Source: Acidobacteriota bacterium (lineage in GTDB: Bacteria; Acidobacteriota; Terriglobia; Terriglobales; Acidobacteriaceae). From it: a DNA stretch of 62,331 nt. The number at the start of each line of letters is the position of its first letter. Within the stretch, counting starts at the first letter, position 1. Location of the stretch: NCBI GenBank assembly GCA_003010405.1, contig PJLO01000015.1, positions 1 through 62,331 on the forward strand, written 5' to 3'. The notes beneath the pieces are model-generated. The model was given only the letters and a program-made list of their open reading frames with translations, ran no database searches and was not told the DNA's origin. The position numbers and the translations under genes are program-made. Shown here piece by piece: positions 40,251 through 50,285 of this stretch.

Positions 40251-43200
40251 AAAGCATCAGCGAGCCGTTTATTAAACGGCCCATTGCAACCACTCTGTTG
40301 ACAATCGCTCTGCTGCTGGCGGGCGGCCTGGCATACTTCCAACTTCCGGTGTCGTCGCTCCCCCAGGTAGATTTTCCGGTCATCTCCGTGGGGGCGGCAC
40401 TTCCGGGCGCAAGTCCAGAGACAATGGCTTCCTCGGTGGCAACTCCGCTGGAGCGGCAGTTTGGACGCATCGCGGGTGTGAATCAGATGACTTCGGCGAG
40501 CCAGCGAGGCTCTACAGGCGTCACACTGCAATTTGATCTGAACCGAAATATCGATGCAGCAGCGCGCGACGTGCAGGCAGCGATCAATGCGGCACGAGGA
40601 CAGCTCCCAACTGACCTGCCAAATAATCCGAGTTACCGCAAAGTGAACCCCGCGGACGCGCCAATCCTGATTTTGGGATTGCAATCCGATGTACTTCCGG
40701 CGGATCGGCTTTACGACATTTGCGACTCGATCCTTGCGCAAAAACTGGCGCAGATGGAGGGCGTGGGGCAGGTATTTGCAGCTGGCGCTTCGCCACCCGC
40801 TGTACGCATAGAGGCAAACCCGTTCCTGCTGAACAATACCGGCGTAGGGCTTGACCAGATACGCGCGGCGATCGCGACCCAGAACGCGAACCGGCCCAAG
40901 GGATCGATTTCCGACGGCAACAACAATTGGACAATCACGGCAAACGATCAATTGTTCAAGGCCACACAGTACCGGCCCGTCATTATTGCGTACAGAAACG
41001 GCGCGCCGCTGCGACTCAGCGACGTGGCCGACGTACAGGATTCAGTGCAGGACACGCACAACGCTGGCAACCTGAACGGCAAGACTGCGGTGCTGATTGT
41101 CATCTTCCGGCAACCTGGCGCAAACATCATCTCAACGGTAGACCGCGTAAAAACGCTGCTGCCGCAGCTGCAAGCCTCCATCCCGGCATCCGCGCACCTC
41201 AAGGTAGTGCTGGATCGCACCACGGTAATACGCGCATCGGTGCGCGACGTGGAAGACACGCTGATGATTTCAGTAGCGCTGGTTGTAATGGTTGTCTTTC
41301 TGTTTCTGCGAAACTTGCGCGCTACATTCATTCCAAGCGTCGTGGTGCCGCTATCGATTGTTGGAACGTTCGGCGTGATGTACCTGTTCCACTACTCGCT
41401 TGACAACCTGTCGCTGATGGCACTGACAATTTCAACCGGCTTCGTGGTTGACGATGCAATTGTCGTCATTGAAAACATCATGCGGCATGTGGAAGCCGGA
41501 ATGACTCCAATGCAGGCGACAATGCTTGGAGCGAAGGAGATTGGCTTCACGGTCATCACGATCAGCCTTTCGTTGATCGCGGTCTTTATTCCCATTCTGC
41601 TCATGGGCGGAATCGTGGGGCGGCTCTTCCATGAGTTCGCAGTCACGCTCTCGGCTGCGATTCTGGTTTCGCTGGTCGTATCGCTGACCACCTCTCCCAT
41701 GCTTTGCGCGCGGCTCCTGCGCAGCAAGGACAAAGAGAAGCACGGAGCTTTGTACCTTTGGAGCGAGCGTGGCTTTCAGGCTTTGAACAACGGCTATGCG
41801 CGGTCACTGCGATTCGTGCTGCAACACAGACTGCTTACATTGGCAAGCCTGCTGGTCACAATTGCGCTGAATATCTATCTGTTCGTTATTGTGCCGAAGG
41901 GATTTTTTCCGCAACAGGATACCGGACGCATCTTCGGCGGGGTGGTCGCTCAACAGGATATATCGTTCACCGGACTGCACGACAAGATGGACGCGTATAT
42001 GGCTATTATCCGCAAAGATCCGGCAGTCGAAAACGTGCTGAGCTTTGCGGGTAGTTCCACCTCGGCAAACAATGCGGGAAGAATCTATATAACGTTGAAG
42101 CCGTTAGAGCAGCGCGATGCGACCAGCGACGAGATCATCGCAAGACTGCGTCCAAAACTGGCGCGGGTGCCGGGATCGTCGCTCTTCCTGCAGTCCGCTC
42201 AGGAGTTACAGATCGGCGGACGAGTGTCCAACGCACAGTACCAGTACACATTGCAAAGCGACAACCTGCCCCTGCTCAATGAGTGGGCGCCACGACTGCT
42301 GGCCAAGATGCAGACACTCCCGCAGTTGAAGGAAGTCAACAGCGATCAGCAGGTTCACGGATTGCAAATGGACGTGACAGTGGACCGCGACGCGGCTGCC
42401 CGGCTGGGCGTGACCTCCGCTGCGGTGGATAACGCGCTTTATGGAGCCTTCGGACAGGCAATTATTTCGACAATCTACCGCCCATTAAATCAATATCGGG
42501 TCGTAATGGAAATGGACCCACGCCTGAATCAGTCACCGGACGTACTGAACACGGTGCGGGTGAAATCACAAACCGGCGCGATAATTCCGCTGGCAGCTTT
42601 CGCTAAATTTGCTCCATCGAGCACACCGCTTAGCGTAAACCATCAAGGACTGTTCCCGGCGATCACGATATCGTTTAATCTCACGCCAGGGATTTCGCTT
42701 GGCGAGGCGACGCGTATTATCGACCAGGCACAGCGAGATATCGCAATGCCCTCGGTGATTCGCGGCAACTTCCAGGGCACGGCGGCGGCTTTTCAGGATT
42801 CCCTGAAGAACGAACATTGGCTTATTCTGGCTGCGTTGTTCTCGGTGTATATCGTACTGGGCATTTTGTATGAAAGCCTGATCCATCCGCTGACGATCAT
42901 CTCCACGCTGCCTTCGGCCGGAGTCGGCGCAATCCTGGCGCTGATGCTTTTCAAAACTGAACTAGGCGTAATTGGAATCATCGGAGTAATTCTGCTGATC
43001 GGTATTGTGAAGAAGAACGCGATCATGATGATCGACTTCGCGCTGGATCAGGAACGCAATCATGGCAAGAACAGCGAAGAGGCAATTTTCCAGGCTTGCA
43101 CGCTGCGCTTCCGTCCGATTCTGATGACCACGCTGTCCGCGATGCTCGGCGCACTGCCTCTCGCGCTTGGCAGAGGCGCGGGATCAGAGCTGCGGAGACC

Positions 43201-43363
43201 GCTGGGCATAGCCATTGTCGGCGGACTGCTCTTTAGCCAGGTGCTTACTTTGTACACGACTCCCGTGGCCTACTTGTACCTGGATAAATTGCAGATATGG
43301 CTGCGTGGACTGAAGAAAGCCCCAGCGGAACCGGAAAACACAGTTGCTTTTCCAAGCATTTAG
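40247..43363 (+). CDS. mdtC: RND efflux transporter (MdtC-like), ending at a MITE insertion
   Basis: A 1038-residue second RND subunit paralogous to mdtB. It shows [62 protein letters not shown] and [22 protein letters not shown]. It overlaps mdtB by 4 bases. The stop codon TAG (43361-43363) is part of a four-base duplication TTAG that flanks a 131-bp inverted-repeat element, so the insertion happened right at the stop and may have replaced the original C terminus. No outer-membrane factor gene follows; a TolC-like protein must come from elsewhere. Confidence 0.93.
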   Translation: MKSISEPFIKRPIATTLLTIALLLAGGLAYFQLPVSSLPQVDFPVISVGAALPGASPETMASSVATPLERQFGRIAGVNQMTSASQRGSTGVTLQFDLNRNIDAAARDVQAAINAARGQLPTDLPNNPSYRKVNPADAPILILGLQSDVLPADRLYDICDSILAQKLAQMEGVGQVFAAGASPPAVRIEANPFLLNNTGVGLDQIRAAIATQNANRPKGSISDGNNNWTITANDQLFKATQYRPVIIAYRNGAPLRLSDVADVQDSVQDTHNAGNLNGKTAVLIVIFRQPGANIISTVDRVKTLLPQLQASIPASAHLKVVLDRTTVIRASVRDVEDTLMISVALVVMVVFLFLRNLRATFIPSVVVPLSIVGTFGVMYLFHYSLDNLSLMALTISTGFVVDDAIVVIENIMRHVEAGMTPMQATMLGAKEIGFTVITISLSLIAVFIPILLMGGIVGRLFHEFAVTLSAAILVSLVVSLTTSPMLCARLLRSKDKEKHGALYLWSERGFQALNNGYARSLRFVLQHRLLTLASLLVTIALNIYLFVIVPKGFFPQQDTGRIFGGVVAQQDISFTGLHDKMDAYMAIIRKDPAVENVLSFAGSSTSANNAGRIYITLKPLEQRDATSDEIIARLRPKLARVPGSSLFLQSAQELQIGGRVSNAQYQYTLQSDNLPLLNEWAPRLLAKMQTLPQLKEVNSDQQVHGLQMDVTVDRDAAARLGVTSAAVDNALYGAFGQAIISTIYRPLNQYRVVMEMDPRLNQSPDVLNTVRVKSQTGAIIPLAAFAKFAPSSTPLSVNHQGLFPAITISFNLTPGISLGEATRIIDQAQRDIAMPSVIRGNFQGTAAAFQDSLKNEHWLILAALFSVYIVLGILYESLIHPLTIISTLPSAGVGAILALMLFKTELGVIGIIGVILLIGIVKKNAIMMIDFALDQERNHGKNSEEAIFQACTLRFRPILMTTLSAMLGALPLALGRGAGSELRRPLGIAIVGGLLFSQVLTLYTTPVAYLYLDKLQIWLRGLKKAPAEPENTVAFPSI

Positions 43364-43494
43364 CAGGTTGCTGAAAAACTCTTTTGCAGCGTCCAAATCG
43401 CACTTACTAACACTTGCAAGTCGTTGATTCTGCGTTGAGCCGCGAATAGATTTTGGTGATTCTCGGCACTCCAAAACCCTTTTTCAGCAGCCTG
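43364..43494. mobile_element. 131-bp MITE-like element with TTAG target duplication
   Basis: Ends CAGGTTGCTGAAAAA and its near-perfect complement TTTTTCAGCAGCCTG form about 15-bp terminal inverted repeats (one mismatch). TTAG occurs on both flanks (43360-43363 and 43495-43498). No reading frame fits inside. Four-base Y-T-A-R duplications are typical of IS5-group transposition, so an IS5-like transposase elsewhere probably moved it. Confidence 0.75.
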
Positions 43495-43525
43495 TTAGGA
43501 GAAGCTTATCCGGGGGCGAGTACCC

Positions 43526-44203
43526 TTAGCGCTCAAGAGGAAGCAGGGCTCCATTGATTGCTCCGTCCCGGTCGCTTAGCAACTGCGCGCATAATCGCGC
43601 GAGCTTTTGCGGAGCGAGCCAGCGCGAAGTATCCGCAGCAGGCATGGCTGCGCGATTGGCAGCGGTGTTAATGGTTCCAGGAAGAATCGCATTGATCGTA
43701 ATGTCGAATTCTCGATTCTCTAACGCGACCGACTGGACCAGAGCATGCAATCCGGCCTTGGTTGCCACATAGGCGGATAGATTAGCCTGCGGCACTGTAG
43801 CGGCGAGACTTCCGATCATTACTATGCGACCGCGGCGGCGAACGCGCATTAGCGGAAGCACTGTGCGAAGCAGATTGAAAGCCGAGGTCAGATTCTCATC
43901 GCAGAGCCTTCTCCACTCCTGCTCGGAAAACTCGTGCAGAGCTCCGAAGGCAAAGCCTCCCACAGTGTGAACCAACCCATCGATTTGAGAGAAACGCTCA
44001 ATTGCCGCATTCACAGCTTTGGCTGCACCGGCAGGGGAAGCAAGGTCCGCGGCAATGGGAAAGAATTCCGGATGAGCAGGAGCGGCCTTATATTCGCTTC
44101 GCGTAACTCCGGCCACGCTCGCTCCGAGCTCCAGGAAATGCTGCACGACTGCGGTGCCGACTCCACCATTTGCACCGGTTACAAGAATTGTTTTTCCTTT
44201 CAT
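43526..44203 (-). CDS. Short-chain dehydrogenase/reductase
   Basis: A 225-residue Rossmann-fold NAD(P)-dependent oxidoreductase. Visible motifs: TGANGGVG for the dinucleotide, D-L-A at about residue 58, the NAG-like position reading HTVGGF, a catalytic serine in IGSLAAT, and Y-x3-K in YVATKAG. The C-terminal P-G-T-I-N-T stretch is also typical. The ATG 44203 follows GGAGG; a longer frame to 44281 lacks coding sense. The substrate is unknown. It is the last gene on this minus-strand stretch, 85 bases after the TonB receptor stop, with the MITE downstream. Confidence 0.88.
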   Translation of the reverse strand: MKGKTILVTGANGGVGTAVVQHFLELGASVAGVTRSEYKAAPAHPEFFPIAADLASPAGAAKAVNAAIERFSQIDGLVHTVGGFAFGALHEFSEQEWRRLCDENLTSAFNLLRTVLPLMRVRRRGRIVMIGSLAATVPQANLSAYVATKAGLHALVQSVALENREFDITINAILPGTINTAANRAAMPAADTSRWLAPQKLARLCAQLLSDRDGAINGALLPLER

Positions 44204-44287
44204 TCGGGCCTCCGGCAAACACTTCCGAGCTTTAGATGCAGAGCGAAAGGACGGCCGCAGCCACCCTTTCGAAGCATACATGAATTT

Positions 44288-47101
44288 CTAGAAGCTGAAG
44301 ATCGCCTGAAAATCCAAGCGGCGACTCGCCGAGCCCGAGGAGAATGGCCCACCAGCCAGGCTGGTCGATTCTCCGAACTTGTTGGAAGAGAGATTGCCGA
44401 TCGGCGTTCCAGCATTCCAAGTGTTGAACAGATTGCGAGCCATAGCCGTGAGTGTCAAGTTGTAACGGCGCGTCGTTTTGGAAGGTCCAAAGAGGCCACC
44501 CATGCCACGCGGACCAGCGAAACCTCCACCGGGTGGCCCACCGCGACCACCGGCCGGTCCTGAACCTGCTCCGTGGTCCGGAGCAGCGCTTGCTTGCTTG
44601 GTATCCGGGCCGAAGCCAAAGGTTTTGGAAACACGCAGATTTACTGTAACGTTGGCCGGCCCATTCCCGTAGTTAATCGGAATCCGCTTGTCCGATGCTG
44701 ACGGATTAACGTTGAAGCAACCGTACTGGTTGTTGACGGTGCTCGCGGAACAAGGAGCAAACGAAGGACGATCGTTAAAGAATGAATCTCCGTTCAGATC
44801 GCTGCCGGTGGTGATGTTGAAAGGAGCGCCGGAATTGGCGATTAGAAACGGGCTGATCCGGATGTGATGCGCCAGCGAAAAAGTTCCACTCAGAAAGAGG
44901 CGATTACGAATGTCAGAAGCAGCGCGTCCATAGTCCTGATGCAAATTGTACTGATTCGAGGGATTGCTGTTAGCGCCACTGGTGTTGGCATTGGCGTAGC
45001 CCAGCGTGTAAAAGCCCATCAGCGAAAACCTTTGCGACACCCGCAGATTCACGTTCGTTATGAACTGATTCTGATTGAAAACGGCTTCTGACGTGTACTG
45101 GTAGATGTTCGATGAACGCGGCGTATAGTCCGGCGGAGAAGGCGCGTTGACGTTTTCTGTGATCAGCTGATGGCGACCGCGCGAGTTGATATAGCTGAAG
45201 GCAATCGTGCCTATCTTGCCGAGTTGCCGTTCGAGGCTGACGGCATACTGCATGGTATAGGGCGCACGCAGCTTGGAACTGAGCTGATAGGTCGTGGGCG
45301 TGGCGGTATTCAGAGTGTTGCAGTTTTTGTTCGGACAGGGGTTATTCGGATAAGTAGTAGGATCGGTGACTATAAACTGCTCCTGCGGGTCGGATCCGCT
45401 GTAGCGATCGGTTTGCAGGACAAGATCCTCAGTAAAGCGGTCGTAGAAGATTCCATAGCCCAAGCGCAAGACGGTCTTCGGGGTACCCTTTGCGTTGCCC
45501 AAGCCCCAGGAGAGGCCGAGACGCGGCGCAAAATCGGCCTTGTCAGCGATATTGGTCTGGCTCTCAAACCGCAGGCCATAACTAAGTGTGAGATTGGGGC
45601 GCAGTTTCCAATCGTCCTCGGCGTAGAGTCCAGCGTCGGCGAAGCTAAGCGAGGCGATCGGGTTGCCCTGCGTTATTGAGAACTGCGAAGCCGAACCGTG
45701 ATTGTAATCGTCAAGAGAGTTGAAGGTGAAGGTTCCGTTGTAGTTGGTCATGGCATTGCTGGTGTGCTGCGAGACGCGCAGGCGTCCTCCGAATTTCACA
45801 AAATGCCTGCCGACCGACCACGACGTATAGTTCTGCAACTCGTAACGATTGAAGCGATCCCAGCTCTGCCCCACGGTACTGGCACCGGTGTTGAATTCGC
45901 CAAGCACGTTCACGGCGGCGGTCCCGTCCTGCAGATTCGCAGTCTGTGAATTGTAATTGTGGATGAACTGGAAACGGGTCTCGTTAATTACGTGAGGACT
46001 TATGACCTGCGTATCGCTGATCTGCAACTGGCTTTGGGTTTGGTGGTTTGCGTAGGCGCGTGAGGCGAGGGTGATACCGCCGATTCCCTGATTCTCCTCG
46101 TCGTTTTCAAGGAACTGGTAGCGCACGGTGAAAGTGTTATTGGGAGTGACCTGCCAGTCCAGGCGCGAGCTGATATTAGTGCGTGTGCGCGGTGCCGGTA
46201 CAGCTAGACCGTACGGAGTGAGAGGCGTTGAGGCAATCGCAGCAAGCTCGTTGACGTTGCGGCGCTCAGCATTAAAGAAAATCGAAACGTTTCTACTGAG
46301 TGAGCCGCTCACGTTGCCGCTATACAGCTCAGAGTGGTAGGACGGAATAGGTGATGTGACGTACGGGTTGCGCGAGTTGAAGACGGAATTATTCTCGTTG
46401 AACATTCCCTGACCGTGCCATTTTTCCGAACCAGGCTTGGTAAAGACTTCCACGCGTCCAAAGCCGGGACGATCATACTGGGAGCTGAACGGATTCTGAT
46501 TGATACGAACTTCGCGAATAGCCGATTTTGATGGCAGTGTGCCATTCGAGAATCCGTCGATGTAAATCTGGCCGCCATTGGGGCCGACCGACGGTCCAGC
46601 AAGCGCGAGAAGATCCTGCTCCAACTGGTCGGGATCATCGGAAAGCGCTTCAAGATCCTTCTCCTTGAGAATGAGCGTGTTTGCGTTATTTGTCGGATTC
46701 ACGTCAACCGTAACAGTTGTTGCCTCGCTCTCGACTGTGACCTGTTCCTGATTCACTGCGATTTCGAAGGATATGTCCAGTTGCTGTGCTTCTCCGGCAG
46801 GGATGATCACGTTCGGCATTTTGTAAGGAGAAAAACCCTTGGCATTGGCGCTGACCGTCGCGGTGCCCACGGACAAACCCTTGAGGTTGTACTCGCCGTG
46901 TTTATCTGTCACGGTCTGCTGAACCTGTCCATCGGCAGCAGTTACCGAGACGACAGCGCCGACTACGACTGCACCCGAGGGATCTGTGACCTGCCCATGC
47001 AGGCTGCCTGAATTCTTTGCAGTCTGTCCCAGCAATGAACCCGCAAGAACAGCGACCAAGAAGAACAGAACGCCAAGACGCCTGTGAGGAAACCCTTTCA
47101 T
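44288..47101 (-). CDS. TonB-dependent receptor, Oar-like, with carboxypeptidase-regulatory N terminus
   Basis: About 937 residues in the outer membrane. Signal peptide (LGVLFFLVAVLAGSLLGQ), a CarboxypepD_reg/Cna-B-like domain (about 30-120, GSLHGQVTDPSGAVVVGAVVSV), a plug region (DLEALSDDPDQLEQDLLALAG...IYIDGF) and a long beta barrel ending in an aromatic residue. Near residue 860 is a Gly/Pro-rich insertion (GAGSGPAGGRGGPPGGG), probably an extracellular loop. Oar-like receptors import large carbohydrate or peptide ligands and are expanded in acidobacteria. AGGAG precedes the ATG at 47101. The DUF5666-type gene lies just upstream on the same strand (36 bases), so the two are probably cotranscribed. 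Confidence 0.9.
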   Translation of the reverse strand: MKGFPHRRLGVLFFLVAVLAGSLLGQTAKNSGSLHGQVTDPSGAVVVGAVVSVTAADGQVQQTVTDKHGEYNLKGLSVGTATVSANAKGFSPYKMPNVIIPAGEAQQLDISFEIAVNQEQVTVESEATTVTVDVNPTNNANTLILKEKDLEALSDDPDQLEQDLLALAGPSVGPNGGQIYIDGFSNGTLPSKSAIREVRINQNPFSSQYDRPGFGRVEVFTKPGSEKWHGQGMFNENNSVFNSRNPYVTSPIPSYHSELYSGNVSGSLSRNVSIFFNAERRNVNELAAIASTPLTPYGLAVPAPRTRTNISSRLDWQVTPNNTFTVRYQFLENDEENQGIGGITLASRAYANHQTQSQLQISDTQVISPHVINETRFQFIHNYNSQTANLQDGTAAVNVLGEFNTGASTVGQSWDRFNRYELQNYTSWSVGRHFVKFGGRLRVSQHTSNAMTNYNGTFTFNSLDDYNHGSASQFSITQGNPIASLSFADAGLYAEDDWKLRPNLTLSYGLRFESQTNIADKADFAPRLGLSWGLGNAKGTPKTVLRLGYGIFYDRFTEDLVLQTDRYSGSDPQEQFIVTDPTTYPNNPCPNKNCNTLNTATPTTYQLSSKLRAPYTMQYAVSLERQLGKIGTIAFSYINSRGRHQLITENVNAPSPPDYTPRSSNIYQYTSEAVFNQNQFITNVNLRVSQRFSLMGFYTLGYANANTSGANSNPSNQYNLHQDYGRAASDIRNRLFLSGTFSLAHHIRISPFLIANSGAPFNITTGSDLNGDSFFNDRPSFAPCSASTVNNQYGCFNVNPSASDKRIPINYGNGPANVTVNLRVSKTFGFGPDTKQASAAPDHGAGSGPAGGRGGPPGGGFAGPRGMGGLFGPSKTTRRYNLTLTAMARNLFNTWNAGTPIGNLSSNKFGESTSLAGGPFSSGSASRRLDFQAIFSF

Positions 47102-47137
47102 TGAAACTCCTGCATAGTGCAGCGACTCCATTTTCTT

Positions 47138-48271
47138 TTACTGATCACCGCCAGGGATACTAGCCAGCGACCACGGTGTAAGCAGTGTTTCCGAACCCTT
47201 TCCTCCGGGCGAGGCGGTAAGGATCGGCTCAACGCCCTCAAGCAACGTAATGACAACAGGCGGCTGCTTCTGAGAGCCTTGAGTGCTGACGATCATCACC
47301 GCTTCGCCTTTGTGTAAATCGCCGAGCGTGGAAGCGGACAAACGTCCGAGCATCTGATTGAAATCCCCGCTGCGTGGGCGCCCAACGTCGGTTCGCGCGC
47401 CCGCTGCCCCAGCACCAGGAGCTATGGTTGATAAGCCTTTCATTCGCAGGGCCAGCCCCTGCGCCAATTGCGCAGGAAGTCTTTTCATCTGCGAGTCCGT
47501 TGTGATCTTGATCGTGACTGGCCTCTTGGTCGCAATATCCTGAACCGTCACAGTGCTCTGCACTGGATCTACCCCAGAAATGAGACCGGAGATGTTGCGA
47601 AAGGTTCCGGCAACGACTTCTTCCGCCGCAAGCTGCGAACCGTCCTCACTTTTGTCGCCTTTTGCGCGGAGTTGGTCACCGGAATGGATGTCAGCCAGAG
47701 TCGCGGCGGTCGCGTCCTCCCACTTCACGGAATCGGGCGAGTAACGCTTGAATGTAGTTTTCGGAGTGGTAGTAACGGTGATGTTCTTGTTCGCGACGAT
47801 CAGAGTGATGGTCCCGGTTGCGTTGTCCACCTGCTTCACAAGACCGCCTATGCTGCGGCGCTGCCAATCCAGAAGCTCTTGCTTCTTCATCTGTTCAATG
47901 TCCTGCTGCTTCATGACGATTACAGCGGAAGCATCGACCGCGAAGCCGTCCCCGGCTGGTTTGCCGCGCACGAGGACACGGTCTCCAACCTGGAGATCGG
48001 TTATCTGGATGATGGCGGCACTCTTAAGGTCCGTCTGTCCGGGAGCCAGGCGCAGAAGGCGGGCATTGGGCTGAATTTTTACCGCAAGTTCCGCACCCTG
48101 ATCGGTGAGCAAAAGAAGATCACTGCCGTTGATTCTTCGAATGGAGCCAAGTTGCTTTACGCCACTGCCAGAAGCCGAAGTTATCGGAGCGCTGGCTTGT
48201 GCAAAGAGTGTTCCCGAAAAAAAAGACAGCAACATCGATAATGTAATGCTCAGCAGAATCTTGTTCTCCAT
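47138..48271 (-). CDS. Secreted DUF5666-type repeat protein
   Basis: A 377-residue secreted protein with a signal peptide (about 1-25, ending LFAQA) and three beta-rich segments of about 70-90 residues built like DUF5666: LGSIRRINGSDLLLLTDQGAELAVKI, LVKQVDNATGTITLIVANKNITV and ISGLISGVDPVQSTVTVQDIATKRPVTI. DUF5666 is an OB-like fold of unknown function common in acidobacterial secretomes. The end is poor in known motifs. It is the first gene of the pair with the TonB receptor, so it may help present the receptor's ligand. This is inference from adjacency only. Confidence 0.75.
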   Translation of the reverse strand: MENKILLSITLSMLLSFFSGTLFAQASAPITSASGSGVKQLGSIRRINGSDLLLLTDQGAELAVKIQPNARLLRLAPGQTDLKSAAIIQITDLQVGDRVLVRGKPAGDGFAVDASAVIVMKQQDIEQMKKQELLDWQRRSIGGLVKQVDNATGTITLIVANKNITVTTTPKTTFKRYSPDSVKWEDATAATLADIHSGDQLRAKGDKSEDGSQLAAEEVVAGTFRNISGLISGVDPVQSTVTVQDIATKRPVTIKITTDSQMKRLPAQLAQGLALRMKGLSTIAPGAGAAGARTDVGRPRSGDFNQMLGRLSASTLGDLHKGEAVMIVSTQGSQKQPPVVITLLEGVEPILTASPGGKGSETLLTPWSLASIPGGDQ

Positions 48272-48776
48272 GCGATATATCCAACCTGCAGTTCGTGGGC
48301 TCCCAGATGGAAGCTTTTCCTTTGTACCCCGCCTGAAAGCATGAGAACGTTGCGTTTTGTTTCGACCCGACTTTTCGCACTCGCGAATAGCCAGAGAAAC
48401 ACCCGGTCCTCAATGCTCCAGAATCGTGTCTTTCTGATCCGTTCACGGCAGGATACCCGGCGTGGAAGAAAACGAGCACGAAAATGTTCGTAAGTTTTTC
48501 AAGAATTTTAAAGAAAACGTGCAGCTCGAATTCGAACTGCACGCGCGATCAACAACCGCGGCTCGAACCTCGATACGCGAATCGTCAGCGAGTGGTAAGC
48601 TATTCTTTATAGGCAGCTTACCCCTCGAAACGATCTCCCCTGTTTTGATTTATGCCTCCTATCAAAACTTTCAATAGCTTCGCAACTTGATTTGAATTGT
48701 CGGTGGTGCAATCTCCCTTTAGCCTATAGCTGTATCGAAAAACTCAAGGCTCGCCCAGCCAATTTCGAGGAGATTC
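48272..48776. other. Control region between DUF5666 gene and glnA
   Basis: A 505-base gene-free region between divergent genes. The only clear structure is the palindrome at 48518-48543. I saw no convincing sigma-54 or NtrC site for glnA, and short open frames here are not credible. Confidence 0.5.
48518..48543. promoter_or_regulatory. 26-base palindrome upstream of glnA
   Basis: CGTGCAGCTCGAA followed by TTCGAACTGCACG: thirteen-base arms that are complementary at all but one position, with no loop. About 235 bases before the glnA start. It could be an operator for a dimeric regulator or the hairpin of the divergent transcript. Confidence 0.5.
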
Positions 48777-50207
48777 ATGCCCAACGAATTACGTAATTTT
48801 TTGACGCTTAACTATGACGAGCTTGAAGAACTCAATCTGAAAGCTAAGGAACAGCGAAAGAATCGTGTCGCCGCCCACACCATTCAGGAAGAACGGCTGA
48901 AGTACCTTGCGGACGAAAAGCGCATCAAGGCTGTGACCGTGATGTTCAGCGACCTTGAAGGCCGCCTGCACCTGCTCGATTATGATAAGAAGTTCCTGAT
49001 CAAGAGCTTCGATAATCTCACCTTCGACGGGTCCTCGATTCGTGGTTTTACGGCACAGCACGAGAGCGATCTGCGACTCGGAATTGACTGGTCATCATTC
49101 TACTGGGTGCCTTCCGATGTTTTCGGCACGGGAAAAGTGATGGTTTTCGGTGAAGTAATCGACAAGCAGGGCGCGCCTTACAGCGGCGACATGCGCGGAG
49201 TTCTGAAGAGCTACGCCGACGCCCAGTTCAAGAAAAACGGCTATACCATGAACGCCGCGAACGAAATCGAAGGATTCCTCTTCAGAGGCAGGGATGCCGA
49301 ACAGCGTTACCCCGACACCGGAGTGTTCGAATACGTTGACGCGGGCGGCTATTACCATTCTCTGCCTGGCGATCCGCTGCGCACCTTCATTGACACCGCC
49401 GCCGAAGTGCAGCGCGCGATGGGCTTCCAGAACGAGAAGGATCACCCCGAGGTTGCGCCTTCACAGTTTGAGATCAATTACGCCTATGGTGACGTAGTTG
49501 CCGCAGCCGACCAGATTCAGCTCTATAAATTGATCTGCCGTCAAGTTGCGAACAATCAGGGACTCACTGCAAGCTTCTTGCCCAAGCCGGTGGTTGGCGT
49601 GAACGGCAGCGGCATGCACACCAATGTTTCCGTCAGCAAGGATGGTAAGAACCTGTTCTGGGACCCCAAGGGACTGGAAAAGATCAGCTCCTTCGCCTGG
49701 GATTTTGTGGATCGCATTCTGACTGTCGGCAACGACATCTGCCTGGTACTCAACCCCAGCGTCAACGCATATCGCAGACTTGATCCGCACTTTGAAGCTC
49801 CGAACCAGCTCAAGGCTTCTGCTGTCGATCGCGGCTCGATGGTTCGAATTCCGATTGGTAACGAAAAGAGCGCGCGTGTGGAAGTCCGCGCCGTTGCGCC
49901 AGATGCCAATCCATACGCCGTCCTGTATTCAGTCTTCAAGACCGGCCTCGATGGCGAGATCTCGAAAATTGAAAACCTCCGCCAGGCTCACCGCTATCTG
50001 CCGGACAATATTTACACGGCAATCGACCAGTTCCGCGCTTCGGAATGGATCACTAAGATAATGGGTGAGGACGTTAAGGAGCGTTTCGCGGAACTGAAGC
50101 AGAATTCCGCAGACCGCTGTCCGCGACTGCTCGGCACGATGGTGAAGGCCGCCGAAGTCCAGTTCCATCACGCGGTTTACAATCAGTCTCTCTGGAACAA
50201 GTTCTAA
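48777..50207 (+). CDS. glnA: Glutamine synthetase, type I
   Basis: A 476-residue GSI that makes glutamine from glutamate, ammonia and ATP. Motifs: FDGSSIRGF, the metal-site E in NEIEGFLF, VNGSGMHTNVS (ammonia/ATP loop), NPSVNAYRRL and NEKSARVEVRAVAPDANPY. The E. coli adenylylation loop (N-L-Y-D-L-P) is replaced by NLRQAHRYLPDNIYT, so it is probably not controlled by adenylylation. It has a roughly 45-residue polar N-terminal extension rich in K/E (about 15-45). CGAGGAGA precedes the ATG. It is monocistronic, with a strong terminator 20 bases after the stop. Confidence 0.95.
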   Translation: MPNELRNFLTLNYDELEELNLKAKEQRKNRVAAHTIQEERLKYLADEKRIKAVTVMFSDLEGRLHLLDYDKKFLIKSFDNLTFDGSSIRGFTAQHESDLRLGIDWSSFYWVPSDVFGTGKVMVFGEVIDKQGAPYSGDMRGVLKSYADAQFKKNGYTMNAANEIEGFLFRGRDAEQRYPDTGVFEYVDAGGYYHSLPGDPLRTFIDTAAEVQRAMGFQNEKDHPEVAPSQFEINYAYGDVVAAADQIQLYKLICRQVANNQGLTASFLPKPVVGVNGSGMHTNVSVSKDGKNLFWDPKGLEKISSFAWDFVDRILTVGNDICLVLNPSVNAYRRLDPHFEAPNQLKASAVDRGSMVRIPIGNEKSARVEVRAVAPDANPYAVLYSVFKTGLDGEISKIENLRQAHRYLPDNIYTAIDQFRASEWITKIMGEDVKERFAELKQNSADRCPRLLGTMVKAAEVQFHHAVYNQSLWNKF

Positions 50208-50225
50208 ATTTTCAGCAGTAAATCG

Positions 50226-50260
50226 AACAGGCCTTGGCGTGAATGCCAAGGCCTGTTTCA
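50226..50260 (+). terminator. Terminator of glnA
   Basis: A 13-bp perfect stem AACAGGCCTTGGC / GCCAAGGCCTGTT with a GTGAAT loop, followed by TC. It begins 19 bases after the glnA stop. Confidence 0.85.
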
Positions 50261-50285
50261 CGCCTGTAGACGGAATAAAGAGATG

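Noticed and set aside
48462..48677. 71-residue open frame upstream of glnA
   Set aside because: GTG start without a ribosome-binding site, no domain, and it runs through the palindrome.
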